Origin: Phycisphaerales bacterium UBA854
GTDB lineage: Bacteria > Planctomycetota > Phycisphaerae > Phycisphaerales > SM1A02
NCBI GenBank assembly: GCA_002295885.1
Contig: DBGM01000008.1
Location: 10,520-62,679, forward strand
DNA length: 52,160 nucleotides
Direction of reading: 5' to 3'
Every line of letters starts with the position of its first letter. Position 1 is the stretch's first letter. The notes under the pieces are model-generated. The model did no database searches, was not told the DNA's origin, and was given only the letters and a program-made list of their open reading frames with translations. Of this stretch, positions 7,878 to 16,130 are shown piece by piece. The position numbers were made by a program, and so were the translations under genes.

Positions 7878-10661
7878 TTAGGGGATTCCGCAGTTCCAGT
7901 TCGCAATGACCAGAAGCAGGTCCTCGACCGTGTACGGATTGTTCCAGTTGGCAATCACGAACAGCAGGTCGGCCACCTCGACCGCTCCGTTGCCGTCGAA
8001 GTCGCCCTCGCAGAGCGGGTTGCAGTCGTTGTAGGTGATGCCGAGGGAGCCGGAGGACTGCCACGTGGCGCCCGACGCGTCCTTGCCCTGGAACAGGGCC
8101 TCGACGAAGACGCTGGCGGAGAGAGACCGTACGGTCAGTCGGGCGATCAGCACGCCATCGTCCTGTTCGCACGACTGGTTCGAGAACGCGGCGGTGGCGC
8201 CCTGGGCGTCGTCGGGCGTGATGAACCACGAACCGTCGGAGGCGTCGATGGCTCCACCGTTCTGGAACGGTCCGAAATCGATGCCGATGTCCGACAGGTT
8301 GTTGTCGCTGGAGTCGAGGCGTCCGATCGTGACGAAGCTGTCGTACCTGAGGTCCGGAAAGGCGTCGAAGAGGGCCGGATTGATGGACGCCGACGTATTT
8401 CCACCGAACTGGTTCTGGTAGAAGCTCGACGTGGTCGAGACCATCTTGGTGGTGGAGGTGTCTCCCGCCACGGCATCCAGTCGACAGCCGTCGGCGAGGA
8501 CGGCGTACACGTCGACGGTCCACGTCTCCTGGGCGTCGTCGACGAGATTCGTCCCCACGATGCTGAAGGCGAGGCCCTCGAAGGGATCGTTGCCGCCACC
8601 GTTGTCACCGCAGGGATCGCCGGAGCAGTCGCTGCCGTCACCCTGGTAGGTGCCGGAACAGCCGGACGGGGTCGTGATCGAGCAGGACGTTCCCACGCAG
8701 CAGGCGCCGGTCGGATCCGGAGCGCAGGGGTTGCCGGAGCAGTCGCTGCCGTCGCCCTGGTAGGTGCCGGAGCAGCCGGCCTGGGTCGTGATCGAGCAGG
8801 ACGTTCCCACGCAGCAGGCGCCGGTCGGATCCGGGACGCAGGGGTCGCCGGAACAGTCGCTGCCGTCGCCCTGGTAGGTTCCCCCGCAGTCGGCCTGGGT
8901 CGTGATCGAGCAGGACGTCAGGACGCAGCAGGCGCCGGTGGGGGTGCAGGGCTGTCCGGAGCAGTCGGTTCCGTCTCCAAGGTAGGTGCCGCCGCAATCC
9001 GACTCGGTGGCAATCGAGCAGAAGGTTCCGCTGCAGCAGCCGCCGACCGGATCGCCCGAGGGCACCAGCGTCAGCTGGACGTTGCCGGAGCCGGTGGCCT
9101 GACTGTTGTAGCCGCCGATGCGAATGAGGTAGAGCGTGCCGCCGGATACGTCCGCGGTCGCGATCGATGAATAGCCGTTGCACCCGTCCGCATCGCCGTT
9201 GCAGCCGATCTGGGTCTTGTTGATGCAGTTGCCCTGATAGATGACGATGTCGGAATCGAAGTCGATGAGGCTGCAGGTGGATACGGTGATGGAGCCGGAG
9301 GCGGGGGAGGTCCAGGCGAACCACACGTCGTCGTTCATCTCGCCGAGGTACGTGTCGGTGCACTGGGTCTCGTCGTACGCATCGGAGCTGGTGGTGCCGC
9401 CGACGGTGCTGAAACTGGTGGAGCCTTCGCCGATGAAGATGGCACCGGAGCACTCGTCATTGGCCACCGTGCTGCCGCCGCCGTCGCCGCACTGGCCGTC
9501 GAGACATCCGGTGATCGAATCCCGGAAGCCGATGATGTCGCCGATGGAATCCGTCGAGAAGGTGTTCGCGCACACGATGGACGGGTTCATGGTGTTGCCG
9601 GTGCAGTTGCAGTGGTCTGCGCCCCAGTTGTGTCCGAATTCGTGGGCCGAGAGATCGGTGGTGCAGCCGAAGGAGCCGCAGCAGTCCGATTCGACCACGC
9701 TGTAGCCGTAGCTCGAGCACACGGCGCCCAGCCAGGCGATTCCGATCGTGCCGCCATTGCCGCCGCTGCCCGTGAAGAGCTGGACCAGATCCCGGCTGAT
9801 GCCGCCCTGGGAGGAGTTCCAGTGCGAGCGCACCTGTTCGAGCCGATTGTCGATCGAGCCCGAGTAGGGGTCGCTGCTGGTGGTGCGCACGATGATCGTG
9901 GTGATGGAGTGGGTCAGTCCGACCTCGGACTCGTACTGCGAGTTGACGCCGTTGATCACGGCATTGATTCGGTTCTCGACGGCGGCCGTCGAGCCGTAGT
10001 CCTGGAAGTATTCGTAGTCGGCGTCGCAGGCGAGGACCGCGGTGCAGACCGAGTTGCCGCGTGCCGAACCGGTGGCGGGAGTGGTGTCCACGGTCCACTG
10101 GTCCATGAAGCCGTGTTCGAAATCGTTGGTTCCGCAAGTGCCCTTGGGTGAGATCACGGCCGCCTGGGGGTACACGGCGTAGAGGCCTTCGTCGACGTCG
10201 TCGATCCGGTCGGCGAGGGGTTCCGCCCACCAGAGTGAGTCGTCTCCGAAGCGAACCGAAAGGTAGAGGAGATCGTTCATGTACGACGCCGCCACGCTCG
10301 ATCGGTCCATGCCCTCGACGAATCCGCGGTAGGTGTTGATCGGGCCGGGCTCGATGTCCACGAGCACGCCGTTGCCCCGGTCCTCGATCAGCCGGTAGTC
10401 GCTCGTCCGGTTGGAGTGGGGAGACAGGACGATCGAACGGTTCACCCCGTCGATCCGAATCTTCATGACCAGATCGCTGCCCTGGCCCGCCCGCAGGTCC
10501 GGAGTCTCGAGGTCCGACCAGCGCAGCTGCAGTCGTTCATTCACCTGTCGATTCAGATCGTCCACGCCGAATTCGATGGTGGCCAGTGATGGCCCGGCGA
10601 GAAGGATCGGGGCGGCGGCCAGAACGGGGCCGGCAAGTCGATGTCGGTTGGTTCGCTTCAC
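7878..10661 (-). CDS. Large secreted reprolysin-like zinc metalloprotease with Cys repeats and dockerin-like tail
   Basis: 927 residues from a GTG at 10661, chosen over the ATG at 10694 because GGAGGAG sits 7 nt upstream and a clean signal peptide follows (RLAGPVLAAAPILLAGPSLA). HEFGHNWGADH (about residues 340-350) is an M12B-type zinc site with three His, and NTMNPS soon after supplies the Met-turn. Residues about 405-540 form a beta-rich pre-peptidase-like domain (DDVWFAWTSPASG). About 540-690 hold four Cys-rich repeats, then a beta domain, then a dockerin-like tail GDFDGNGAVEVADLLFVIANW with a shortened second copy (VEDLLLVIANW). Expected to digest extracellular protein. Monocistronic, with its own terminator. 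Confidence 0.85.
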   Translation of the reverse strand: MKRTNRHRLAGPVLAAAPILLAGPSLATIEFGVDDLNRQVNERLQLRWSDLETPDLRAGQGSDLVMKIRIDGVNRSIVLSPHSNRTSDYRLIEDRGNGVLVDIEPGPINTYRGFVEGMDRSSVAASYMNDLLYLSVRFGDDSLWWAEPLADRIDDVDEGLYAVYPQAAVISPKGTCGTNDFEHGFMDQWTVDTTPATGSARGNSVCTAVLACDADYEYFQDYGSTAAVENRINAVINGVNSQYESEVGLTHSITTIIVRTTSSDPYSGSIDNRLEQVRSHWNSSQGGISRDLVQLFTGSGGNGGTIGIAWLGAVCSSYGYSVVESDCCGSFGCTTDLSAHEFGHNWGADHCNCTGNTMNPSIVCANTFSTDSIGDIIGFRDSITGCLDGQCGDGGGSTVANDECSGAIFIGEGSTSFSTVGGTTSSDAYDETQCTDTYLGEMNDDVWFAWTSPASGSITVSTCSLIDFDSDIVIYQGNCINKTQIGCNGDADGCNGYSSIATADVSGGTLYLIRIGGYNSQATGSGNVQLTLVPSGDPVGGCCSGTFCSIATESDCGGTYLGDGTDCSGQPCTPTGACCVLTSCSITTQADCGGTYQGDGSDCSGDPCVPDPTGACCVGTSCSITTQAGCSGTYQGDGSDCSGNPCAPDPTGACCVGTSCSITTPSGCSGTYQGDGSDCSGDPCGDNGGGNDPFEGLAFSIVGTNLVDDAQETWTVDVYAVLADGCRLDAVAGDTSTTKMVSTTSSFYQNQFGGNTSASINPALFDAFPDLRYDSFVTIGRLDSSDNNLSDIGIDFGPFQNGGAIDASDGSWFITPDDAQGATAAFSNQSCEQDDGVLIARLTVRSLSASVFVEALFQGKDASGATWQSSGSLGITYNDCNPLCEGDFDGNGAVEVADLLFVIANWNNPYTVEDLLLVIANWNCGIP
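8590..9045 (-). repeat. Four tandem 114-bp (38-residue) cysteine-rich coding repeats
   Basis: Inside the metalloprotease gene. Each unit reads roughly GACCVGTSCSITT-x-x-x-C-SGTYQGDGSDCSG-x-PC; copies two to four are nearly identical at DNA level with a 114-bp period (for example CCGG at 8620 and again at 8734), while the first is more diverged. Six cysteines per unit suggest small disulfide-bonded modules. The near-identity suggests recent duplication or conversion. Confidence 0.9.
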
Positions 10662-10894
10662 GTCGTGCTCCTCCCACGAGCGGATGGTGATCATGGCATC
10701 ACGGGGGTGCCATGGCGGGTGGAGGACCGTTGTCGGTGCTCCACATTATCCACGCTACGTCTCGTCGGTTCGTGGTGCAACCACACGGACTCACGTATCG
10801 GCGGATCCTGCGGTGGGATCCGGCAATCTCCCCTCACGTGGTCCTGCCGTGGGACCAGATTCAAGATGGGGGTTGGTTGGCCGGTCTGCAAGTG

Positions 10895-10914
10895 TTTTTT
10901 TTCGTATCGATACG
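10895..10914. promoter_or_regulatory. T8 tract joined to a perfect 12-bp palindrome
   Basis: Eight T (10895-10902) directly followed by CGTATCGATACG (10903-10914), a perfect palindrome, about 58 bp before the DUF1573 -10 hexamer. It could be an operator for a dimeric regulator of either divergent gene. No known box is recognised. Confidence 0.35.
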
Positions 10915-10971
10915 ACGTTCTTTCGCACCGGCCTTGAGTGAGGCATGCAGGGGATTGGTTGGTTGTGCGTG

Positions 10972-10983
10972 TATGCTGGTGCC
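10972..10983 (+). promoter_or_regulatory. Leaderless-type promoter of the DUF1573 gene
   Basis: TATGCT (10972-10977) followed by exactly 6 nt and the ATG at 10984; no Shine-Dalgarno site. Confidence 0.45.
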
Positions 10984-12063
10984 ATGACCAGTTCACGATT
11001 GAAGACGTATTGGATTCTCCTCGCCGCTCTTTCCGCCCTGGCCTGCACGCCGGTTTCGGCCGAAGCCTCGGAGGCCGAAGCGAGCGACATCCAGTTCGTG
11101 TCCACCGAGCACGACTTCGGTGCCATCATGGACGTGAACCGGTACGACACCGCATTTCTGTTCACCAACGCGGGAAACGCCCCGTTGGTGATCGAACAGG
11201 TCAAGGCGGGATGCGGTTGCACCACCCCGGCCCTGGCGAAGAAGGTCTTCGCTCCCGGTGAATCTTCTGAGATCGAGGTCAGTTTCAAGCCACGGGGGGG
11301 AGGTCGTCAGACCAAGCGGATCACGGTCTTCACCAACGATCCCGACGAGCCCACGATCACGCTGGCGATCAAGGCCGATATCACTCCATTCGTCACCGCC
11401 ACGCCGCGAATGGTTCGCTTTCAGAATGCACGCACCGGAAGCGGCCAGCAGGCGGTCGTCCAGCTCGAAGCGGTCGATCCGGACTTTTCCATCCGACGGG
11501 CCTACGTGACCGGCCTGGCGGCGAAGCACTTCAGTGCGCAGGTGCTCCCGCGACCGGAAGGCATCACCACCGGTCCGTGGAACGTCCTGGTCAGCCTGTC
11601 TCCGCAAGCACCCTGGGGGACCCAGTACGCCACCCTGAATCTGGACGTGCTGGGGAAGCCCACTCCGGACGGCGAGCCGGTTTCGCACACGGCGAAGGTC
11701 ACCGTCAACGCCAAGGTCTCGGGGACGCTGACGGCGAACGCGACCATGTTCCAGATCGGCATCGTGGAGCCGGGTGAGACATTCAGCAAGACCGTGGTCC
11801 TTCGTCATACCGATGGGCAGCCGTTCACGGTGCTGGACGCGGTGGTGCAGAAGGGGACCGTGGACGGGATGAAGGTGGATTTCATGCCCTCGCCCGCTGG
11901 GGAGGACACCTGGTTGCTGGTACTGACCGGCACCCCGGTGCGGACCGAGCAGTCCATTCGCGGTGAGGTCGACATCGCCACGGATGTCGACGGAGAGGAA
12001 CGGATCTCGCTGCGGATCGGAGGCATGGCCAGAGCGGGGGCAGGTCGTCGGACTTCGCCATGA
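10984..12063 (+). CDS. DUF1573 secreted protein
   Basis: 359 residues. The start at 10984 gives a signal peptide (LKTYWILLAALSALACTPVSA); Cys near ALACT could also be a lipobox, so a lipoprotein is possible. Residues about 35-125 match DUF1573: STEHDFGAIMDVNRYDTAFLFTNAGNAPLVIEQVKAGCGCTTP, with the characteristic GCGCT, then FKPRGGGRQTKRITVFTNDP, an immunoglobulin-like ASH/MSP fold. The second half is beta-rich with no recognised domain. Its stop overlaps the next start (ATGA at 12060), so the cytochrome/LRR protein is co-translated. Function of DUF1573 is not established; a cell-envelope role is inferred. Confidence 0.82.
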   Translation: MTSSRLKTYWILLAALSALACTPVSAEASEAEASDIQFVSTEHDFGAIMDVNRYDTAFLFTNAGNAPLVIEQVKAGCGCTTPALAKKVFAPGESSEIEVSFKPRGGGRQTKRITVFTNDPDEPTITLAIKADITPFVTATPRMVRFQNARTGSGQQAVVQLEAVDPDFSIRRAYVTGLAAKHFSAQVLPRPEGITTGPWNVLVSLSPQAPWGTQYATLNLDVLGKPTPDGEPVSHTAKVTVNAKVSGTLTANATMFQIGIVEPGETFSKTVVLRHTDGQPFTVLDAVVQKGTVDGMKVDFMPSPAGEDTWLLVLTGTPVRTEQSIRGEVDIATDVDGEERISLRIGGMARAGAGRRTSP

Positions 12064-13490
12064 TCGTCTGGTCGATGATTGCCGACGGCGGTTCCTCCTG
12101 GCCGGTGGTGGGTCGATTGCATCCGCTGGTCATCCATTTTCCGATCGCCATGATTTTGACCGCCGGAGTGATCGAACTCCTGCTGGTCATTCGCCGGGAT
12201 GCCCGGTCGTCACCGGTCGCATCCTGCTGCACCTGGATCGGCACCATCGGGGCCTGCGCCGCCGCCTGGACCGGATGGAGTTTTGGTGAAGAGCATGGTT
12301 CCGGGCTCACCCTCGAACTGCACCGATGGTTCGGGGTGGCCTGTGCGGGGATTCTGATCGTGGCCGTCATCGGCTGGTCCATCGAGCGCACCAGCACGTC
12401 GGCGTGGTCCCTCCGGACCTACCGGTTGGGGCTCTGGATCGGGGCCGTGCTGGTCGTGGTCTCAAGCTTCTTCGGCGGCGAGATGGTGTGGGGAGAGGGT
12501 TTCCTGCTCGACGATCGTGATGCCACCGCGACATCCGCCGTTCCGGCATCGTCCACGAACGGTTCGGAACCCGTCGATCCGGCCGATCCGGACACCGCCC
12601 CCGGGCCGGACCTCGAGCATCAGGTGGTTCTCCTCATGCAGGAGCAGTGCGCCGCCTGCCATGGTCCCGAGAAGCAGAAGGGCAAGTTGCAACTGATCCC
12701 GCTGGCCAAGGCGTTCCCGGCCGATCGCCGGGACCGGTGGTCGATCATTCCGGGTGACCCCGAGGCCAGCACGGTGATCCAGCGGGTGACCCTGCCCCCT
12801 GACCATTACGACATCATGCCTCCCAAGGGCGATGTGCTCAACGGCGAGCAGGTGGACCTGCTCAGACGTTGGATCTCGGAGGGAGCCCCTCATGCCGGGG
12901 CAACGGCCTCCGACCCCTCGGAGGCCCGGGCCGCCGAGCCTTCGCCCGCCTCGTCACCGCAGGCCCGGATCGACATCGACCCGGCGGATCTCGAAGCGGG
13001 ATTGCAGGCGATCCGCGGCCGTGGCGGTGTCATCGTCCCCCGTCACGTCGGCTCGTCGTGGTACGAACTCACGGTTTCGTTCGCCAGGCCGCTCTGGACC
13101 GACGGGGACCTTGCGCTTCTGGAGCCCTTGCGGCCGGTGCTCTGGAGTCTGGATCTCGGAAACAGTGGAGTCACCGACGCCGGGATGCCGCTGGTCGCCG
13201 ACTGCAACCAGTTGCGTGAACTGAACCTCGATCGGACGCGTGTGGGCAGCAGGGGGGTCGAGTCGTGTGCGGAGTTGGTCCACCTGGAGACGCTCGATCT
13301 CCATTCGACCGCCGTGAACGATGCGGCGCTGCCGTCGATCCGGGATCTTCCGGCGCTGCAAGCGGTGTACCTCTGGGATACGGGGGTCTCGAAGCAGGCG
13401 GCCGAAGGTCTTCGAACGCATCGTCCCGGTCTGCACGTCGAATGTGGAGTGACCGCTGTCGAGTTCGAAAGTGGCTCCGACCGGGGATGA
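12060..13490 (+). CDS. Membrane planctomycete-type cytochrome c protein with LRR domain
   Basis: 476 residues in three parts. Residues 1-155 hold four to five membrane segments beginning GRLHPLVIHFPIAM, the DUF2231-like motif. Residues about 185-280 form a planctomycete cytochrome c domain with one haem-attachment site CAACH (about 197-201) and PPDHYDIMPPKGD, whose Met is a candidate axial ligand. Residues about 310-470 are leucine-rich repeats (LWSLDLGNSGVTDAGMPLV, LETLDLHSTAVNDAAL). It is probably anchored in the cytoplasmic membrane with haem and LRR parts outside. It overlaps the DUF1573 gene by 4 nt. Redox partner unknown; the combination suggests haem plus a protein-binding surface. Confidence 0.82.
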   Translation: MIVWSMIADGGSSWPVVGRLHPLVIHFPIAMILTAGVIELLLVIRRDARSSPVASCCTWIGTIGACAAAWTGWSFGEEHGSGLTLELHRWFGVACAGILIVAVIGWSIERTSTSAWSLRTYRLGLWIGAVLVVVSSFFGGEMVWGEGFLLDDRDATATSAVPASSTNGSEPVDPADPDTAPGPDLEHQVVLLMQEQCAACHGPEKQKGKLQLIPLAKAFPADRRDRWSIIPGDPEASTVIQRVTLPPDHYDIMPPKGDVLNGEQVDLLRRWISEGAPHAGATASDPSEARAAEPSPASSPQARIDIDPADLEAGLQAIRGRGGVIVPRHVGSSWYELTVSFARPLWTDGDLALLEPLRPVLWSLDLGNSGVTDAGMPLVADCNQLRELNLDRTRVGSRGVESCAELVHLETLDLHSTAVNDAALPSIRDLPALQAVYLWDTGVSKQAAEGLRTHRPGLHVECGVTAVEFESGSDRG

Positions 13491-13534
13491 TCGCCGTCGG
13501 CGATGAATCGATCCCGGCGTCCGCTCGTGCCGAG

Positions 13535-13546
13535 TAGAGTGTGCGC
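13535..13546 (+). promoter_or_regulatory. Leaderless-type promoter of the MFS gene
   Basis: TAGAGT (13535-13540) followed by exactly 6 nt and the ATG at 13547, with no Shine-Dalgarno site. This supports the ATG over the in-frame GTG at 13541. Confidence 0.45.
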
Positions 13547-14809
13547 ATGGCCAGCGACGGATCGAGTTCGAACGTGCGGGAGGCTGGGGGGATCTGGACC
13601 CGGGGCTACACCGGGTTGATGATTTCCCAGTTCGCGGGCGCGGTCAACGACAACCTGCTCAAGGGGGCGCTGCTGGTGCTGGTGGTGGCGCCGAACCTCT
13701 GGGCCGATGTGCTCGGTCCCGCCAGCACGGGCTGGGTGAGTTTCGCCCTGACGTTCCCCTTCATCATCTTCCTCGGCTACGCCGGGCAGTTGGCCGACCG
13801 GTATTCGAAGCGGACGATGGTCGTCTGGGTGCGCGCGAGCGAGCTGCCCATCGTGCTCCTGATCGCGGCCGGATTCTGGACGGAATCCTTTGCAATGACC
13901 TTCGCGGGATTCCTGCTGCTTGCCACGCAGAGCGCCTTCTTCAATCCTGCGAAGTACGGAATGATCCGCGAGGTCACGAGTACGGGGCTGCTCAGCAAGG
14001 CCAACGGTCTGATCGTCTTGTGCACGATGGTCGCGATCATCGGCGGTACGGCCGCCAGCGGCTTTCTCGTCGACGGGGGACAGGGCGGGGTCATCATCGG
14101 ATTCACCCTGGTTCCGGTCGCGGTGATCGGCCTGCTCGGGGCCTGGTTGATCCCCCCGCTGGAACCGGTGGACCGTTCCCGGCGTTGGGAGTGGAATCCT
14201 CTGGCCCGCTACTGGTCCGATCTCTCGGCCATGCGTGGAGGACCCCTGTTTCCGGCGGTGCTGGCCTGGTCCTTCTTCTACTTCATCTCGATCATGATCA
14301 TCACCGTCATCCCGGAGCTGCAGAAGCCGATGGGGGGGACCACGGGCGATACCTCGATCCTGCTGGGGACCGCGACGTTGGGAATCGGCGTGGGCTGTGC
14401 GGTGGCGGGCATGTGCTCACGGGGCCGCATTCGCGTCGGCATGGTCCCGTCGGGGACCGCGGGTCTGTTCATCAGCTGGCTTCTGCTGGGACTGCTTCCC
14501 CTGGACTTCACGACGACGATGATTCTGCTGCTGGTCGGCGGCATCTCCGCCGGCTTCTTCATCGTTCCGCTGCAGGCGATGCAGCAGCGACTGGCTCCGC
14601 CGGCGCAGCGGGCGCGGTACATCGCATCCGCGAATGCACTGTGCTATGTCCTGATGTCGCTGGCGGCTCTGGTCTACGTCGGACTCATTCACCTCGGGGT
14701 GATGCCCCAGCAGATCTTCCTCGTCTGCAGCGGATGCACGCTGCTGATCCTGGTGGCCCTGCTGATCCGACCGTCCGCACTGCGATTCAACGAGTCGGAC
14801 TACGCCTGA
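13547..14809 (+). CDS. LplT-like MFS transporter
   Basis: 420 residues with about 12 hydrophobic segments. SQFAGAVNDNLLKGALLVLV near the N-terminus is typical of the LplT lysophospholipid-transporter branch, and GYAGQLADRYSKRTMV is the MFS loop 2-3 motif (G-x-x-x-D-R-x-x-x-R). SAFFNPAKYGMIREV, also typical of that branch, lies at about residues 125-140. It may flip lysophospholipids inward for re-acylation, but no acyltransferase domain is fused, so the substrate is inferred. The start is set by the leaderless -10 and sits 56 bp after the cytochrome gene. Confidence 0.78.
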   Translation: MASDGSSSNVREAGGIWTRGYTGLMISQFAGAVNDNLLKGALLVLVVAPNLWADVLGPASTGWVSFALTFPFIIFLGYAGQLADRYSKRTMVVWVRASELPIVLLIAAGFWTESFAMTFAGFLLLATQSAFFNPAKYGMIREVTSTGLLSKANGLIVLCTMVAIIGGTAASGFLVDGGQGGVIIGFTLVPVAVIGLLGAWLIPPLEPVDRSRRWEWNPLARYWSDLSAMRGGPLFPAVLAWSFFYFISIMIITVIPELQKPMGGTTGDTSILLGTATLGIGVGCAVAGMCSRGRIRVGMVPSGTAGLFISWLLLGLLPLDFTTTMILLLVGGISAGFFIVPLQAMQQRLAPPAQRARYIASANALCYVLMSLAALVYVGLIHLGVMPQQIFLVCSGCTLLILVALLIRPSALRFNESDYA

Positions 14810-14842
14810 AAAAAGGCCTGGCCCGGAACGACCGGGCCAGGC
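14810..14842 (-). terminator. Minus-strand rho-independent terminator in the MFS-troA gap
   Basis: Perfect 11-bp stem GCCTGGCCCGG (14816-14826) / CCGGGCCAGGC (14832-14842) with loop AACGA. The oligo-T lies on the minus-strand side (six T read leftward at 14814-14809), so it stops transcription heading left. No annotated gene lies upstream of it on that strand. Confidence 0.75.
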
Positions 14843-14945
14843 ATGCAGGAGAGAATGAAGATGCGTTGGACGGGAGGATGCGACTCCCGCTTGGTTTCAG
14901 TTGGTGGCGGGTTGGTGCCGCCTCACCATGTATCTGCGTGAGCAG
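14811..14945 (-). ncRNA. Candidate structured small RNA ending at the minus-strand terminator
   Basis: The minus strand between about 14945 and 14811 would make an RNA of about 135 nt with hairpins CGGGAG/CTCCCG (14871-14889) and GGCGG/CCGCC (14907-14923) and then the strong terminator. A weak promoter (TTGAAA near 14981-14976, then a TAGGAAT-like -10 near 14956) lies upstream. No protein is plausible. It could instead be the folded 3' UTR of the MFS mRNA read on the other strand. Confidence 0.35.
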
Positions 14946-14958
14946 CCGATTCCTAGCA

Positions 14959-14977
14959 CCCGGACCGGGATTTTTTT
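14959..14977 (+). terminator. Weak plus-strand terminator of the MFS gene
   Basis: Short hairpin CCC-GGACC-GGG (14959-14969) followed by A and seven T (14971-14977). The stem is short, so efficiency is uncertain. The rest of the 352-bp gap 14810-15161 holds the candidate sRNA and the troA promoter; no gene is seen. Confidence 0.4.
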
Positions 14978-15085
14978 CAACGCCACCGATTTCAGCCCCA
15001 GCGGTGGTGTAAATGAGGATTTCGGGCGACTCGACTCTGGTGGTACGGGGGGACAGGCCAGCGTGAATGCAGGCCGGTGGGGTTC

Positions 15086-15127
15086 TTGACACCCGGGGGC
15101 GGAGGCATAACATGAGACCCTTTCTCA
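15086..15127 (+). promoter_or_regulatory. troA-operon promoter with inverted-repeat operator candidate
   Basis: TTGACA (15086-15091), a 16-bp spacer and TAACAT (15108-15113). Overlapping the expected start site is TGAGA-CCCTT-TCTCA (15113-15127), a perfect 5-bp inverted repeat placed where a metal-dependent repressor would block transcription. The repeat matches no Fur, Zur or MntR consensus that I know; the regulator is unknown. Confidence 0.55.
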
Positions 15128-15161
15128 ATTAGGCCCTTCCCCAAATCCGGAGCCCTTCTGC

Positions 15162-16130
15162 ATGCGACTTCCAACTTTGACCGGCATTCTTCTGACTGCA
15201 CTGCTTTCCGCCGTGGCGGGAGCGGGCGAGGCAACCAAACTTCAGGTCGTCACCACAACGGGAATGGTCAAGGACCTGGTGCAGCAGGTCGGTGGTGATC
15301 GCATCACCGTGAACGCCATCATGAGCGAGGGCGTCGACCCCCATCTCTACCAGCCCACGGCCACCGACGTGCGCAAGGTGCTCGCGGCGGATCTGGTCTT
15401 CGCCAGCGGTTTGAATCTCGAGGGTCGGATGAACGAGGTCTTCGAGCGATCCGATGCAATGGGCAAGAAGGTGGTCTTCGTCACCGACGGAGTGAACGAG
15501 GAGCTCTTCATCGAATCCGCCGACTATCCCGGACAGCCCGACCCGCACGTCTGGCACGACGTCACCCAGTGGGCCACCGGCATCCCGGTCGTGGTCGAAG
15601 CGTTGACCAAGGCGGATCCCGAAGGTGCGCCCGTCTACGAGGCGAACGCCGCCCGCTACGCGGACCGCCTGAACGGTCTCAACGGCTACGTCACCTGGGT
15701 GATGAGCAGTGTTCCCCAGAAGCAGCGGGTGCTGATCACGGCCCACGATGCCTTCGGCTACTTCGGTCAGGCCTACGGGATCGAGGTTCGCGGCGTGCAG
15801 GGAATCAGCACCGAGTCCGAGGCCGGCATCAAGGACATCAACGAACTGGTCGACTTCATCGTCGAGAACGGCATCACGGCCGTCTTCATCGAGGCCAGCG
15901 TCAACGACCGGAATGTGCAGGCACTGGTCGAAGGGGCCCGCGAGCGTGGTCAGGAGGTCACGATCGGGGGTACGTTGTATTCCGACTCCATGGGTGCTCC
16001 CGGGACATGGGAGGGCACCTATGAGGGTATGATCGAGCACAACGTCAACCTGATGTCGACTGCTCTCGGAGGCTCCGCACCCGAGAGTGGGTACCGGGGA
16101 GCTGCGAGTCTTGACGCAGAAGGATCCTGA
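15162..16130 (+). CDS. TroA-type metal ABC transporter substrate-binding protein
   Basis: 322 residues with a signal peptide (MRLPTLTGILLTALLSAVAGA). It binds Zn(II) or Mn(II) in the periplasm and hands it to the permeases encoded downstream. Ligands visible: His61 in GVDPHLYQ, His129 in PDPHVWHDV, His195 in TAHDAFGYFGQAYG and Asp275 in LYSDSMG; the 66- and 80-residue spacing of the last three matches the TroA His-His-Asp pattern. There is no long His-rich loop of the ZnuA kind, so manganese or zinc are both possible. It heads a four-gene transport operon and overlaps the ATPase gene. Promoter and possible operator lie at 15086-15127. Confidence 0.9.
   Translation: MRLPTLTGILLTALLSAVAGAGEATKLQVVTTTGMVKDLVQQVGGDRITVNAIMSEGVDPHLYQPTATDVRKVLAADLVFASGLNLEGRMNEVFERSDAMGKKVVFVTDGVNEELFIESADYPGQPDPHVWHDVTQWATGIPVVVEALTKADPEGAPVYEANAARYADRLNGLNGYVTWVMSSVPQKQRVLITAHDAFGYFGQAYGIEVRGVQGISTESEAGIKDINELVDFIVENGITAVFIEASVNDRNVQALVEGARERGQEVTIGGTLYSDSMGAPGTWEGTYEGMIEHNVNLMSTALGGSAPESGYRGAASLDAEGS

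Larger units (their letters stand above)
10662..10983. other. Divergent intergenic region (322 bp)
   Basis: Lies between the metalloprotease (minus) and the DUF1573 gene (plus). It holds the T8/palindrome element at 10895-10914 and the -10-like hexamer at 10972. On the minus strand GATAAT (10750-10745) could be a -10 for the protease with a leader of about 77 nt, but its -35 is unclear. No gene is evident. Confidence 0.5.

Noticed and set aside
8590..9045. Regular tandem repeats that might suggest a CRISPR array
   Set aside because: The 114-bp period matches 38 in-frame codons of a Cys-rich module; there are no unique spacers between short repeats and no cas genes.
7077..9170. 697-codon plus-strand frame over the glycosyltransferase and metalloprotease
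   Set aside because: Antisense shadow; the repeats it shows (GAVAAV...) mirror the Cys repeats on the other strand.
14787..15128. Minus-strand 113-codon frame containing VEKNPGP, similar to a viral 2A peptide
   Set aside because: Chance reading through an intergenic region with hairpins and a terminator; no start context and no codon bias.
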